64,000 bases of DNA from Candidatus Contendibacter odensensis (GTDB lineage: Bacteria > Pseudomonadota > Gammaproteobacteria > Competibacterales > Competibacteraceae). The translations under genes were made by a program, and so were the position numbers. The stretch spans positions 1 to 64,000 of the forward strand of contig PDTV01000006.1 of the NCBI GenBank assembly GCA_002747185.1, written 5' to 3'. Positions within the stretch are counted from its first letter, which is position 1, and each line of letters begins with the position of its first letter. Positions 39,262-50,256 of this stretch are shown in pieces. The notes beneath the pieces are model-generated. The model had not been told where the DNA came from. It made no database searches and was given only the letters and a program-made list of their open reading frames with translations.

Positions 39262-41526
39262 TTATCCTTGTTTACCCTTACGCCGTTTGCCTATTCCGCT
39301 GGGGCTACCCTGGCTGAAAGCACGTTTTGATTTTCGAGTCGTTGAAACAGCCTGGCTTACAGTATGACTACGAGGCGGCAATCCATTATGCCGGGTTAGA
39401 AATTGCTGTTTGTGTTTGCAACCCGTACGTACACCTTCACCGCCGCTTTGTCCTGTTCCCGCCGGTTGCCAGGTCGGGATTAAATGACGTTTTCCATTGC
39501 CAATCAAATCGGCACGCCCCATTTTGCGCAGCGTCTCTCGTAATAGCATCCAGTTCTCGGGATCATGATAACGCAGAAAGGCCTTATGCAAACGCCGTTG
39601 TTTCAACCCTTTGGCGGTAAAGACGATTTCACCCCGATCACGGTGAATTCCTTTCAGAGGATTACGACCTGTATGATACATGGCGGTTGCCAACGCCATT
39701 GGTGAGGGCAAAAAGGCTTGTACTTGATCGGCACGAAAACCATTGGCTTTTAACCACAGCGCCAGATTTAACATATCCTCATCCGTTGTACCAGGATGCG
39801 CTGCAATGAAATAAGGGATCAAATATTGTTCTTTACCCGCTGCCTTTGAGTATTTCTCAAATAATATCTTGAATTGATTATAAGCCCCCATGCCGGGCTT
39901 CATCATTTTTGCTAACGGCTCTGCTTCAGTATGTTCGGGTGCAATTTTTAGATAGCCGCCAACATGATGACTCACTAGTTCCTTGACATAATCCGTGTCT
40001 TTAATCGCAAGATCATAACGAACCCCTGAAGCGATCAGGATCTTTTTAATGCCTGGCAAGTCTCGTGCCTTACGATACAAGCGGGCTAGTGCTGAATGAT
40101 CGGTATTCAGATGGGCGCAAATATCAGGATAAACACAGGATAATTTACGGCAATTCTTTTCGATTTCTGGTGACTTACAACCTAGTCGATACATATTAGC
40201 CGTCGGACCACCAAGATCGGAAATAACACCGGTAAATCCAGGTGTCCGGTCACGAATATCGTCTATCTCACGCAAAATTGATGCTTCAGACCGCGACTGA
40301 ATAATGCGCCCTTCATGCTCAGTAATTGAGCAAAATGTACATCCACCGAAACAGCCACGCATGATATTGACTGAAAAACGGATCATTTCATAGGCCGGAA
40401 TCCGTGCATTGCCATACTTTGGATGCGGGACACGGGCAAAGGGTAAATCAAACAGCGCATCCATTTCCGCTGTACTTAATGGAATCGGTGGTGGATTCAA
40501 CCATACATCACGATTGCCATGACGCTGTACTAATGCACGGGCATTACCCGGATTCGTTTCCAAATGTAAAAGTCGTGATGTGTGTACGTATAACACCGCA
40601 TCAGATTTGACCCGCTCATAATCGGGCAACCGAATCACGGTTTTTTCACGATCATGACGAACCATACAGCGCTGAAAACGGACAGGCTGTATAGTGTTTT
40701 TATTTGTTTTATTCCTTGCACAGGCAGTATCTGTCGTTAAATCGACAGCATAAGGATTAGGGTGTGGTGATAGTAATCCAGGCTGATCGACTTCAGTGGA
40801 ATCGATCTCTAGCCAATCCTCTGCCAAATGGCCAGTATGAATAAATACTGTACCGCGAAGATCATGAATAGCTTTAAGCGACTGCCCGGCAGCAATACGA
40901 TGGGCAATATCAACAATGGCTCGTTCAGAATTACCGTAAAGTAATATATCGGCTCTGGAATCCAGCAATATCGAACGCCGCACTTTGTCTGACCAATAGT
41001 CATAATGCGCGATACGGCGCAGGCTAGCCTCAATACCACCAATGACTATTGGTGTATCTGAATAGGCCTCACGGCAACGCTGACTATAGACAATCACTGC
41101 CCGGTCAGGGCGTTTACCGTCCTCATTATTCGGTGTATAAGCGTCATTATGGCGCAAGCGTCTGTCCGAAGTGTAACGATTGACCATCGAATCCATATTG
41201 CCTGCTGTAACACCAAAGAAAAGATTGGGTCGACCTAATTCTTGAAAAGCCTCAACTGAAGTCCAGTCAGGCTGAGCAATAATGCCAACACGAAAGCCTT
41301 GGGCTTCCAGTAACCGGCCAATAATAGCCATACCAAAACTGGGGTGATCGACATAGGCATCACCCGTAACGATAATAATGTCACAAGAATCCCAGCCTAA
41401 TGTATCCATTTCCGCGCAGGACATAGGCAAGAATGGTGCAACACCAAAACGGGCAGCCCAATATTTACGATACGAAAACAGTGAGGGAGTTAACGATAAT
41501 GGGGGCATCAGAGCAATAAGGTACAA
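39262..41526 (-). CDS. ygiQ: YgiQ family radical SAM protein
   Basis: This UPF0313 protein (754 residues) begins [21 protein letters not shown] and has the conserved [19 protein letters not shown], a radical SAM site [16 protein letters not shown], and YIKIAPEH-like [12 protein letters not shown]. The C-terminal 60 residues are basic and low in order. The reaction is not known for the family. It is upstream of mazG in one transcript. Confidence 0.93.
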   Translation of the reverse strand: MYLIALMPPLSLTPSLFSYRKYWAARFGVAPFLPMSCAEMDTLGWDSCDIIIVTGDAYVDHPSFGMAIIGRLLEAQGFRVGIIAQPDWTSVEAFQELGRPNLFFGVTAGNMDSMVNRYTSDRRLRHNDAYTPNNEDGKRPDRAVIVYSQRCREAYSDTPIVIGGIEASLRRIAHYDYWSDKVRRSILLDSRADILLYGNSERAIVDIAHRIAAGQSLKAIHDLRGTVFIHTGHLAEDWLEIDSTEVDQPGLLSPHPNPYAVDLTTDTACARNKTNKNTIQPVRFQRCMVRHDREKTVIRLPDYERVKSDAVLYVHTSRLLHLETNPGNARALVQRHGNRDVWLNPPPIPLSTAEMDALFDLPFARVPHPKYGNARIPAYEMIRFSVNIMRGCFGGCTFCSITEHEGRIIQSRSEASILREIDDIRDRTPGFTGVISDLGGPTANMYRLGCKSPEIEKNCRKLSCVYPDICAHLNTDHSALARLYRKARDLPGIKKILIASGVRYDLAIKDTDYVKELVSHHVGGYLKIAPEHTEAEPLAKMMKPGMGAYNQFKILFEKYSKAAGKEQYLIPYFIAAHPGTTDEDMLNLALWLKANGFRADQVQAFLPSPMALATAMYHTGRNPLKGIHRDRGEIVFTAKGLKQRRLHKAFLRYHDPENWMLLRETLRKMGRADLIGNGKRHLIPTWQPAGTGQSGGEGVRTGCKHKQQFLTRHNGLPPRSHTVSQAVSTTRKSKRAFSQGSPSGIGKRRKGKQG

Positions 41527-41660
41527 TAGCTAGCTTGAAGAAGTACTCATTATAAGGGGGCAAGCTGTAGATGCGAACTGTTTAGGAAAGATCACCAGGC
41601 CATTCTAACACTTGATAAAACTGGACGCACAGTTCGCCAGTATTTTTTAGAAAAAATTGG

Positions 41661-42416
41661 TTATCGCCCTAAAAATATTCTGAATAAAGACCGTATCCGA
41701 TTTTTAATACTGAGCCGTTCCAGAACAATATGTTGCAACTCGGCAATCTGTTTTATTTCTTTAGAAAGACTATCAAGTTTCAACAAAATATTGCTATCAG
41801 GTCCGACATTCGATTTTTCCAGTGTATGGTCCTCATATGGCGGCAAATCTGGATCAAAAACCGGAATCCAGGCATGATCGTGTGGCAAAAATACATTGAA
41901 TCCCAAACTTACAAAATCTTCTTTTGACCATGTTGAACGGTGCGTTTCAAAATCATTATCAGGTACAGATTGTGGTTGAACATTTTTGGGTACCGATATA
42001 ATTACTTTTCGACTTATTCTTTGCAGATTCTGTATAAATAAAATGCCCTGTTGCTTGTCAAGGTGTTCGACAATGGCCAGCGCCAAAGACAAATCATAGG
42101 CATTATCCGGAATTTTAGGTAATGCCGTCCGCACATCTTCAATAATTATATTGTTATATACCCATGAAGGCACATAGTCTAAATAATCCTCAAACCCCTC
42201 TATTGCATCTATTGTCGTTATCCACTGACCTTTTTGTGAACGATAATTCCTGAAAATTTTTTTATAAAATTCCTCGTCAAAGTAAAGATCAAGCTGAATC
42301 CGACTTAGCAGGCCATAAACCCCTAGACCACATCCGACATCAATAAGTTTCTGCGGCCTAATTCTAAGAATCTCTTCCATTATTGGCGTAATCTGCTGAA
42401 CGTTACTATAAGGCAT
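41661..42416 (-). CDS. Class I SAM-dependent methyltransferase, unknown substrate
   Basis: LIDVGCGLGVYGLLSR is motif I of class I methyltransferases; IIEDVRTALPKIPDNAYDLSLALAIVEHLDKQQG covers motifs III-IV. VIISVPKNVQPQ is a later strand. The C-terminal 60 residues look helical. Lysine- and isoleucine-rich composition and the lack of any operon partner suggest an acquired gene, perhaps for glycan or lipid modification. Substrate not inferable. Confidence 0.75.
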   Translation of the reverse strand: MPYSNVQQITPIMEEILRIRPQKLIDVGCGLGVYGLLSRIQLDLYFDEEFYKKIFRNYRSQKGQWITTIDAIEGFEDYLDYVPSWVYNNIIIEDVRTALPKIPDNAYDLSLALAIVEHLDKQQGILFIQNLQRISRKVIISVPKNVQPQSVPDNDFETHRSTWSKEDFVSLGFNVFLPHDHAWIPVFDPDLPPYEDHTLEKSNVGPDSNILLKLDSLSKEIKQIAELQHIVLERLSIKNRIRSLFRIFLGR

Positions 42417-42441
42417 ATAAGTATTATCCTGAGTATAGTAC

Positions 42442-42531
42442 TATATACGTAACCAATTAGATTTGATTAATTGGTTACGTTATATCCATCTGTTTTAACG
42501 CGCAAGCACTATATCTTTAAGATAGTGCGTC
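42442..42531 (+). repeat. Two-hairpin intergenic element, copy D (diverged)
   Basis: The left hairpin is ATACGTAACCAATTAG ... AATTGGTTACGTTATAT, so C-G changes occurred on both arms of the stem and pairing is kept. The linker TCCATCTGTTTTAACGCGCAAG is conserved. The right hairpin is GCACTATATC-TTTAA-GATAGTGC. Compensating changes indicate selection on the fold or arm copying. Confidence 0.85.
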
Positions 42532-42623
42532 AAAAAAAGCGATAGAGTTAAATATTTTAATTGAAGCACGGTTACTCACAGCCCAACTCCAGGCATTTAA
42601 CACAACAACGAATTCATTAAAAG

Positions 42624-43241
42624 CTAAATAGTATGATTCTGTAATGCAAGCATACGAATCAAATCCGAAAGCGATTCTGCCTGAAGCTTTTCCATCACTC
42701 GTTTGCGATGGATTTCCACTGTAGAGATACTGATGCCCAGATCAGCAGCAATAACCTTGTTGTAACAGCCTGTGGCAACACGCTCTAATACCTCTCGCTC
42801 ACGGGGTGAGAGCAATGCCATTCGCGTTGTTACTTCAAGCCGGTAAACCTGGTGACGACGTTCACGAGCATCCTGTTCCAGTGCCTCTCTGACTCGGTTT
42901 AATAATAGATCCCCTTGAAAAGGCTTCTCGATAAAATCAAATGCCCCTAATTTCATTGCTCGAATGGCCATTGGCACATCACCATGGCCGGTCATAAAAA
43001 TGATAGGCATTTGAGCATCTTGTTTTTTGAGCTGTTCTTGCAAATTCAAACCGCTCATTCCAGGCATGCGCACATCCAGCAACAAACAACCTGATCGATA
43101 AAATGCCCCAGATTTAATAAAACTCATTGCATCGCAAAAAACCTCAACAGCAAACCCATTAGCGCGTAACAACAAGCTTACTGAATCGCGTATTGCCTGG
43201 TCATCATCAACGATAAAAACCGTGGGTATTTCTGTATTCAT
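42624..43241 (-). CDS. FixJ-family response regulator
   Basis: A receiver domain with the phosphorylation Asp in LLLDVRMPGMSG (about residue 56), FMTGHG and the conserved Lys in FIEKPF is followed by a LuxR-type helix-turn-helix (LSPREREVLERVATGCYNKVIAADLGISISTVEIHRKRV). The length of 205 fits FixJ/NarL types. Its start overlaps the kinase stop by 4 bases (ATGA), so it is coupled to it and is the likely output of both kinases. Confidence 0.93.
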   Translation of the reverse strand: MNTEIPTVFIVDDDQAIRDSVSLLLRANGFAVEVFCDAMSFIKSGAFYRSGCLLLDVRMPGMSGLNLQEQLKKQDAQMPIIFMTGHGDVPMAIRAMKLGAFDFIEKPFQGDLLLNRVREALEQDARERRHQVYRLEVTTRMALLSPREREVLERVATGCYNKVIAADLGISISTVEIHRKRVMEKLQAESLSDLIRMLALQNHTI

Positions 43242-45202
43242 TCACTTAAATGATCAATATCAGGGTACATATAAACCGGTAAGGTAAAATGAAAAGAAGC
43301 ACCCTGACTAGTATTTAATGTTACCCAAAGCTTTCCACCCTGAGACTCAATAATAGATCGACTTACCGACAGGCTCATACCCGTACCACCCGGTTTGGTC
43401 GTAAAAAAAGGCTGAAATAACCGCTCAGCAACTTCAGGACTGAGTCCATGACCTGTATCACAGATCGTAACCTGTGCCGTTTCTGAATCAAAAACACTCG
43501 TATAGATACTTAATTCATGCGGCTCATCCTCAGGTATTTCCTGCATCGCTTCTAACGCATTACGAATCAGATAGAGTACGACCAACTGTATTTGAATATT
43601 ATTAGCCAATACCGTGGGCAATGCTTCCGATAAATACAGCTCTGATGCTACACCTGATTGCCTTAATTCTAATTGAATATAGCGAATAACATTATGAATC
43701 AGCGCATTAAGATCCACCGCATCCTGCTTGGCGGGACTTTTATTTACCAGTTCACGTAAATGACGGATAATTTCACCTGCACGCAACCCTTGGCTACAGA
43801 TATCTTCCAGGGTGCTGGCCAGCTTACGAGGGTCAGTTTGATCCTGCTGCAACAGTGTCAGGCAAGCTTGCGTGTATGCCACAATAGCTGCTAAGGGCTG
43901 ATTGAGTTCGTGAGCAAGACCGGAAGCCAGTTCCACGGCCAGATTCAAACGTGACATCCTGGATAGGTCCACTTGCTGCCGTCGAAGCTGGTCTTCAGCA
44001 AGTCGTCGAGCGGTAATATCCTCAGCCAATCCTACAATACGATAGGCATCACCCTTTTCATCAGCAATCGGAAAACCACGATCCCAAATCCAGCGAATTG
44101 AGCCATCCGGTCGTATAATTCGATATTCCTGCTCAAAATGACCCGTGGATAATTCCTCAGCATACGCCCTTTGCACCCGAGGCCGATCATCAGGATGAAT
44201 ACTTTTGATCCAGTTGTATGGGTAATTACCAATATCTTGTACCGAACATCCCCAGATATCCTCGTAAGCAGGGCTGACATAAAGCAGGCGCTCATCCAGA
44301 ATGCTGTATACCCAAAACACTTCACGGATATGTTCGGCCATTTGCCTAAACCGCTCTTCACTATCACGCAACGCCACTTCTGCTGAAACACGGGCGTTAA
44401 TCTGTCGCTCCAATGTACGATTAATTGCCAAAAGATTGGCAGTGCGTTCATGAATCCGTGATTCCATCTCTTCATGAGTACGCTGCAATTGCGCCTCAAT
44501 TTGCTTCTGTACAGTAATATCGTGAGCTATTCCGATCACACCTGTAATATGTCCGCTGGTATCACGATAAGGCCACTTGGTAACCAGCAAAACTCTTGTT
44601 TCACCATCCACTATAAAAATATTCTCACTTTTGCGTACACAGCCTTCAATCAAAACCCTGTGATCATCCTCAATGAGTTTTTGAGCCATTCTAGCGGGAA
44701 ACAAATCCATATCAGTTCGGTCAAGGCAATCATTGTATGAATAACCCATCCACCGTAAGCACGCTGCATTCAATACCTTATAGTGCCCTTTTTTATCTTT
44801 GATAAACGCAACATCATTAATCTTTTCAATGAACTCTGCCACACGCATATCGTGCATCCGGCAGCTATTATTATTTATTGCGTTGCCACATATACGGATT
44901 AACCCAATCAACAGGCAGCTGCCCGAAATAATCAATAGGGCATCCTTGAATAGCAGCACTACCAGTAATGACGTCCACTGATACCAATAATACTTGATAA
45001 ACCACCAGTCTACTGCCAGTAACCCAATTAAAACCAGAGGGATACACAGCCACCAAAATGTGGCAGGACCAATAAATCCCCCTTGACAATACTGCTGCCG
45101 AGTACAACCATCACTTGTGATTTTATGTAAAAGCTGTTCCGGTAGCGCGATGGTAGACGAAAGTCTGCCAGGCATCCCGATCACTTGTTTTACCGGTTTC
45201 AT
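43238..45202 (-). CDS. PAS-domain sensor histidine kinase (second kinase)
   Basis: The 654-residue protein has two hydrophobic segments near residues 48-105 (ATFWWLCIPLVLIGLLAVDWW), a PAS domain (FIKDKKGHYKVLNAACLRWMGY), a second PAS (FWVYSILDERLLYVSPAYEDIWG), a HisKA box with the phosphoaccepting His (ELASGLAHELNQPLAAIVAYTQ) and a HATPase_c domain (NALEAM, DTGHGLSPEV, GGTGMSLSVSRSIIE). HELNQP kinases are FixL/TodS-like. Signal unknown; neither PAS shows an obvious haem His. Overlaps of 4 bases on both sides tie it to its neighbours. Confidence 0.92.
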   Translation of the reverse strand: MKPVKQVIGMPGRLSSTIALPEQLLHKITSDGCTRQQYCQGGFIGPATFWWLCIPLVLIGLLAVDWWFIKYYWYQWTSLLVVLLFKDALLIISGSCLLIGLIRICGNAINNNSCRMHDMRVAEFIEKINDVAFIKDKKGHYKVLNAACLRWMGYSYNDCLDRTDMDLFPARMAQKLIEDDHRVLIEGCVRKSENIFIVDGETRVLLVTKWPYRDTSGHITGVIGIAHDITVQKQIEAQLQRTHEEMESRIHERTANLLAINRTLERQINARVSAEVALRDSEERFRQMAEHIREVFWVYSILDERLLYVSPAYEDIWGCSVQDIGNYPYNWIKSIHPDDRPRVQRAYAEELSTGHFEQEYRIIRPDGSIRWIWDRGFPIADEKGDAYRIVGLAEDITARRLAEDQLRRQQVDLSRMSRLNLAVELASGLAHELNQPLAAIVAYTQACLTLLQQDQTDPRKLASTLEDICSQGLRAGEIIRHLRELVNKSPAKQDAVDLNALIHNVIRYIQLELRQSGVASELYLSEALPTVLANNIQIQLVVLYLIRNALEAMQEIPEDEPHELSIYTSVFDSETAQVTICDTGHGLSPEVAERLFQPFFTTKPGGTGMSLSVSRSIIESQGGKLWVTLNTSQGASFHFTLPVYMYPDIDHLSE

Positions 45203-47160
45203 ATTAACCAGGATTGCCTGGCAACCATTGCTTGAGACGACGGTTTCCGAACTGCTTTCCTGTCAGAAGCCCAGCATCCATGCAATGCTACCACTGGCAA
45301 AGTAAAATGAAATGTTGCTCCGCAATCTCCTTCATTTGCAGTCGCCCACAAACGACCACCGTGAGCTTCGATAATACTTTGACTAATGGGTAATCCCAGT
45401 CCTAAGCCTTCAGATTTTGTTGTAAAAAATGGACGCAGTATCTGATCTAGATTAACCGCTTTCAGTCCAGAACCGTGATCGCGCACAGCAATTTCAATCA
45501 CTGCATCATCACTGGCAAGTTGCGCAGAAATAAAGATATCTCTGGCATCCTTGCGACCCTTCATTGCATCCATTGCATTACGTAATAAATTACAAATTAC
45601 CTGTTGTACTTGTAGTCGATCCACCCGTACCATAGGCAGGTTGGCGGCACATTCATAGTGCAGGTAAATATCGTGACGGCTGGTTTCCAATTCGAGCAAA
45701 TCAATAATTTCAGCCAGCAGTTCATCTACCCGGCTGACAATATATTGCGCCTTGCCGTACCGGGAAAAATGACGAATATGTTGAATAATATTGCCAGCTC
45801 GTGTGCTCTGCGCTGCAATTTTTTCAATCAGTTCACTGATTGCGCCCACTTCATTTAAGCTACCCCGCAATTGCTCCAGACAGGCTTCACTGTAAAGGTT
45901 AATTGCTGTAATGGGCTGGTTAATTTCATGAACCAGCCCAGAAGCCATCTCACCCAAGATACTCAATCGCGATGCGTGCGCTAATAATGATTGTTGCTGT
46001 TGTACCGCTAGTGCCATGCACTCCTGCTCTAATGCTCCGCTGACCCATTCGGCCATCAACTGGAGCAACTCAAAGTCAACGGTACTAAACGTTGTCGATC
46101 GTGGTCGAAAATCGGAAAAGCTTAACGTGCCATACACCTCGCCATTGACTCGAACAGGCACACCCAAATAAGCTTTCAACTTTAACTTGTGATACCCAGG
46201 ATGCCTACACCACCCGCATACAGCCGCACATTCAAAACCCTGTGCAGCCTGGCTCGACAAGGTTTCAAAACAATACGTCTCTTTCAGATCAAATACATCA
46301 CCGCGTGCAATTTGATGATCCGGTGATCGAACCTGTATCACCTCATAGCGACTTTCCACAACGCGAGACAAAATACCAATCCCCAGACCAAAGCGCTGGC
46401 ACCCCATCTTTAGCATGGCTTGAATCTGCTCACTGGGACGACGGTATGATATGGAAATAACGCGATACAGCTCCCGCATGGCCGCCACGCTATCCTCTAG
46501 TGCCGTCTGCTTTTCTGCCAGTCGCCGATTACTTTCCTCGACCTGTTCCTTGCTATCTGAAAAGGAACAGGCCAAATCAAGATTTTCCTGTGCCAGACGC
46601 AGCGAGCAAACAAGCATCTTGTGATACCGGTACGCCGTACCCAGCGCCAGCAACAGATACAGGATTCCGGTTGCACCCATAGTGATACGCAATGAATCGT
46701 GTTGCATCAAAAACCAGATCATTGGTGGTAATGTCAATGGAATAGCGTAAGCCGTATAGGTGGCCAACACCGGGGTCATGGTCAACACCCCCCCCATCAA
46801 CACACCTCCCAGTATCAGCGCAATAAAGGTATCGTAAACCACCGAGGGCGAAAAGATCAGCAACACAACACTGCCACCCCAAACAACACCTGTTGCTGCA
46901 CATGCCCACGTATAGCGACCTGCCCAAGGGCTGATATCTGTATCGAGATGGCTTCGGTAGCGGAACGAAGCGATTAACACCAGCCGAGCCAGGATGGTAC
47001 TCTCCAGCAAAACCAGCCAGATCAGCAGGATCACGTGGGGAATCAAGGGCCACATTACCCACACCAACAGGGGCGCAATCAGTAAGCTGGTGACTGTACC
47101 CAATGGTGCTTGTGCGTATAGCAACTGCACCTGTTCAGCATAAATTTTTTGTCTAATCAA
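45199..47160 (-). CDS. Membrane sensor histidine kinase with GAF domain (first kinase)
   Basis: The reading frame is open to 47532, but that upstream part overlaps a small membrane protein gene in another frame. I place the start at the TTG at 47160, before IRQKIYAEQVQLLYAQAPLGT. After it come several membrane segments (MWPLIPHVILLIWLVLLE and others), a GAF domain (GIGILSRVVESRYEVIQV ... YHKLKLKAYLGVPVRVNGEVYGTLSFS), a HisKA box EMASGLVHEINQPITAINLY and HATPase_c (NLLRNAMDAM, DHGSGLKAVN, GLGLGLPISQSI). It has 653 residues with this start. The start needs proof. Confidence 0.85.
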   Translation of the reverse strand: MIRQKIYAEQVQLLYAQAPLGTVTSLLIAPLLVWVMWPLIPHVILLIWLVLLESTILARLVLIASFRYRSHLDTDISPWAGRYTWACAATGVVWGGSVVLLIFSPSVVYDTFIALILGGVLMGGVLTMTPVLATYTAYAIPLTLPPMIWFLMQHDSLRITMGATGILYLLLALGTAYRYHKMLVCSLRLAQENLDLACSFSDSKEQVEESNRRLAEKQTALEDSVAAMRELYRVISISYRRPSEQIQAMLKMGCQRFGLGIGILSRVVESRYEVIQVRSPDHQIARGDVFDLKETYCFETLSSQAAQGFECAAVCGWCRHPGYHKLKLKAYLGVPVRVNGEVYGTLSFSDFRPRSTTFSTVDFELLQLMAEWVSGALEQECMALAVQQQQSLLAHASRLSILGEMASGLVHEINQPITAINLYSEACLEQLRGSLNEVGAISELIEKIAAQSTRAGNIIQHIRHFSRYGKAQYIVSRVDELLAEIIDLLELETSRHDIYLHYECAANLPMVRVDRLQVQQVICNLLRNAMDAMKGRKDARDIFISAQLASDDAVIEIAVRDHGSGLKAVNLDQILRPFFTTKSEGLGLGLPISQSIIEAHGGRLWATANEGDCGATFHFTLPVVALHGCWASDRKAVRKPSSQAMVARQSWLI

Positions 47161-47191
47161 ATAACCAGAAGAGTTCCAATAGCAATAACGT

Positions 47192-47551
47192 TCACGGTAC
47201 GCGATGTGTTTGAGACTCGGCAAAATCCTCAGACGATGCGTCCGATACCGGTTGCTTTTCCAGGCCGATGATATGCTCCGATTCATCAATGAGGCGCCCC
47301 GATGCAACGGTATATTCGCCATCGACGGTATACTCGCCATCAATGGTATTGGGTGCTTGTTGCTGCGCGTGCTGCACCACACGACGCCATCGCCACCACA
47401 ACCAGCCACCGAACACCAATCCAGCCACAAGCAATATAAGAAACAACACTGTGGCAATTGTAAATCCAGCAACGATAACCAGCGCCGAGAGAATGGCCAA
47501 CCCCAGACGCACTGGCCAGGATTTTTGTGCAAATACGGCGGGTTGATTCAT
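47192..47551 (-). CDS. Small membrane protein with a tandem DGEYTV repeat, unrecognised
   Basis: With ATG 47551 the product is 119 residues. It has two hydrophobic stretches (LGLAILSALVIVAGFTIATVLFLILLVAGLVFGGWLWWRW) and a soluble tail with TIDGEYTVDGEYTV, coded by an 18-bp tandem repeat. I do not recognise the family. Its start overlaps the 26-residue ORF by 4 bases (ATGA), and the kinase gene begins 31 bases after its stop. This makes it part of the copA-kinase operon. Confidence 0.65.
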   Translation of the reverse strand: MNQPAVFAQKSWPVRLGLAILSALVIVAGFTIATVLFLILLVAGLVFGGWLWWRWRRVVQHAQQQAPNTIDGEYTVDGEYTVASGRLIDESEHIIGLEKQPVSDASSEDFAESQTHRVP

Positions 47552-47628
47552 CGCTGAGCCACCCAAAACCACCAGATGATCAGGGCTATCAACCCCAGCC
47601 CGATCACATTGACGACAACGGTAATCAT
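47548..47628 (-). CDS. 26-residue membrane peptide ORF between copA and the small protein
   Basis: [26 protein letters not shown] is one transmembrane helix. Too short for the ORF track, it overlaps the copA stop by ATGA and its own stop overlaps the next start by ATGA. In other proteobacteria a similar helix (VNxLGLxLIxxIVWWFW) heads cupredoxin-like proteins placed after copper ATPases; this may be a shortened form. I infer translation from the two overlaps, not from homology. Confidence 0.5.
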   Translation of the reverse strand: MITVVVNVIGLGLIALIIWWFWVAQR

Positions 47629-49889
47629 ATTATCGGCGTACCTTTCGGTTGGAAACCACGCAGCCGGTTGGCATTGCTAACGACAGTAAAAGACGATAGC
47701 GCCATTGCTGCGCCGGCCAACATGGGATTAAGCAACACTCCCGTCACGGGGTAAAGCGCACCTGCCGCAACTGGAATCCCCAAGCCATTGTAAAGGAAAG
47801 CACCAAATAGATTTTGCCGAATATTCACCAAAACCGCACGTGAGAGTGCAACCGCATCAGCAATACCATGCAAGGAGCCACGTACCAATGTAATACCGGC
47901 ACTCTCAATGGCGATATCAGCACCTGAACCTATTGCCAAACCAATATCAGCATATGCGAGTGCCGGTGCATCATTGATCCCATCACCGACCATACCGACA
48001 ACCTCACCAGATGCTTGCAGGCTTGTTATTACGTTTGCTTTATCAGTGGGTAGCCTTTCGGCATACACTGCTTCAGCCTCAATACCCACTTGAGCGGCAA
48101 TAGCAGCCACGGTTGCTTTATGATCGCCGCTGAGCAGAACCACACGCAATCCAAGCTCCCGCAAACGCTGAATGGCTGCCAAAGAGTCAGGTTTAACCGG
48201 ATCAGACACTGCGATGACACCTGCAGCCTGACCATCAATAGCAATGAATACGGGTGTCTGGCCTGTCGCCGCCAACCGTACCGCGTGCGACTCAAACGCC
48301 GTCATATCGACACCAAAGGTATCGAGTAAATAACGGTTGCCCACCAGCAATGATTGTCCCTCGACCTCCCCGCTAATACCCTGACCGGTGAACGTCTGGA
48401 AATGCTGCAATGATGGCACTGTAACACCACGATCAACAGCAGCGCTCAAAATAGCCTGTGCCAAGGGGTGCTCGGAACCCGCCTCCAGACCCGCAACCTG
48501 GCGAAATACATCCGTTTCATCAAAACCCTCAGCAACAATCAAAGCACTGACTGTCGGTCGCCCAACCGTCACGGTACCGGTCTTATCCAGCACTACGGTG
48601 GTCATTTGCCCAACACGCTGCAACGCTTCACCGTCGCGGACCAAAATGCCATATTCGGCGGCTTTACCAACGCCAATCATAATAGAAATCGGGGTTGCCA
48701 ATCCCAGCGCACAGGGACAGGCGATAATCAATACCGTTAATGAGGTAACCAGCATGTAGCCTGCTTTGGGTACCGGCCCGAAATTAAACCAGACGAGTGC
48801 TGTTAGTACAGCAATAATCAATACCATCGGTACAAATACAGCAGCGACCCGATCAACCAGGCGACCAATCGGGAGTTTGCTGCCCTGCGCTTGGCGTACA
48901 CTGGCCACAATGTGCGCTAGTATAGTATCTTCACCTACCTGGGTGGCACGAAATATGAGTGTACCTTTCTGATTCAAGGTACCGCCTGTGACAAAATCCC
49001 CTTCCTGCTTGCTCACAGGCAAGGGTTCACCCGTTAGCATGGCTTCATCGATAGTGGATTGCCCGCCGGTAACCACACCATCAACCGGGATTTTCTCACC
49101 AGGCCGTACACGAATAAGTACACCGACATTGAGTGTTTCGATGGGGACATCACGCTCCCGGTCGCCTTCGACCACACGTGCAGTACGTGATTGCAGGCCT
49201 AACAGGCGCTGAATTGCTCTGGATGCCTTGCCCCGTGCGCGACTTTCCAGGGCAGCACCGAGATTAATTAACGCAATAATAGTAACGGCGGCTTCAAAAT
49301 AGGCGTTTTGCGCCAAGCTGGGAATGTCACCTGGAAACAATGCCACCAGCATAGAGTAAAACCATGCTGAACCTGTACCTAGGGCAATCAAGGTATCCAT
49401 GTTGGCGTTGTGGTAACGAAATTGTCGCCACGCACCCGTAAAAAAATGGCCACCACTGTAGATAAGAACGACCAGCGTTAACAGTCCTGTAATAATCCAG
49501 AACATTTGCCCCATCGTTGTTGCCAATACCGGTAAATAGCCCAGCATTTCAGCTAACATCAAGGGTACAGCCAGTGTTCCAGCAACTAGAGTATTACGGA
49601 TCAATCGCTGATAATGGGCATTTTCAACAGCATCACGCTCAGCCTCAGCGGTGAAAGCGGTGAAACCACGCTGTTCGACTGCATCGTAACCAGCAGCTTG
49701 AACGGCCTGAATCAGGGTAGCACTGTCTGGAGAGCCGATCACCTGAGCGGTACGCTCGGCAAAGTTCACGTTAGCTTCGGTTACCCCTGGAATATTACGC
49801 AGTGCTGTCTCTACGGCAGCAACACAACCGGCACAACTTATGCCGCTAATAGACAGATAATGACAATCTTGTGTCACTGGAGTAGTCAT
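47625..49889 (-). CDS. copA: Copper-exporting P-type ATPase CopA
   Basis: CopA pumps Cu(I) out of the cytoplasm. An N-terminal heavy-metal domain has the CAGC site ([15 protein letters not shown]). Eight membrane segments include the CPC motif ([12 protein letters not shown]). Phosphorylation site [16 protein letters not shown] and [11 protein letters not shown] are standard P-type ATPase motifs. The start is ATG 49889 (MTTPVTQ); the track start adds leader. The length is 754 with one HMA domain. It heads an operon with two small membrane proteins, two kinases and a regulator. Confidence 0.96.
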   Translation of the reverse strand: MTTPVTQDCHYLSISGISCAGCVAAVETALRNIPGVTEANVNFAERTAQVIGSPDSATLIQAVQAAGYDAVEQRGFTAFTAEAERDAVENAHYQRLIRNTLVAGTLAVPLMLAEMLGYLPVLATTMGQMFWIITGLLTLVVLIYSGGHFFTGAWRQFRYHNANMDTLIALGTGSAWFYSMLVALFPGDIPSLAQNAYFEAAVTIIALINLGAALESRARGKASRAIQRLLGLQSRTARVVEGDRERDVPIETLNVGVLIRVRPGEKIPVDGVVTGGQSTIDEAMLTGEPLPVSKQEGDFVTGGTLNQKGTLIFRATQVGEDTILAHIVASVRQAQGSKLPIGRLVDRVAAVFVPMVLIIAVLTALVWFNFGPVPKAGYMLVTSLTVLIIACPCALGLATPISIMIGVGKAAEYGILVRDGEALQRVGQMTTVVLDKTGTVTVGRPTVSALIVAEGFDETDVFRQVAGLEAGSEHPLAQAILSAAVDRGVTVPSLQHFQTFTGQGISGEVEGQSLLVGNRYLLDTFGVDMTAFESHAVRLAATGQTPVFIAIDGQAAGVIAVSDPVKPDSLAAIQRLRELGLRVVLLSGDHKATVAAIAAQVGIEAEAVYAERLPTDKANVITSLQASGEVVGMVGDGINDAPALAYADIGLAIGSGADIAIESAGITLVRGSLHGIADAVALSRAVLVNIRQNLFGAFLYNGLGIPVAAGALYPVTGVLLNPMLAGAAMALSSFTVVSNANRLRGFQPKGTPII

Positions 49890-50256
49890 GTAACACCTCA
49901 GACAGCAATATAAAAAATCGAACGGGGGGATCGTGCCATAGCAAGCTGTCCCAATAGACAACATTATCTTTACAGCAACATCTTTACAGCAACTCAACTA
50001 CTATCCACCAAGAGTTCAAGTGGGCTGGTATGGGTTAAGCGCGCAAACATCTACTCGATATGCGCTCCGCACGTCATGGTTGTGCTGATACGCTTGACTG
50101 ATAAACCCGATTTTGCAAGCAGGGTTTGCTGTTAAAACTGACCCAATGAGCGCTGAATGATTTTAATCTTGTTCATAATGGAAAATAAATGTTTTAACTA
50201 AAAAAACCATGATAAAACCATGTTAGTCTGTATAAATAATCTCAAGGGAGGGTGTA
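49890..50256. other. Divergent intergenic region upstream of copA
   Basis: It separates copA from the broken response regulator and should hold the copA operon promoter. I did not find a clear MerR/CueR-type spaced palindrome. There are no genes here. Confidence 0.4.

Noticed and set aside
47161-47532. Long N-terminal extension of the first kinase
   Set aside because: It overlaps the small membrane protein gene in another frame, and its sequence (many Cys, Trp, Arg) has no domain.
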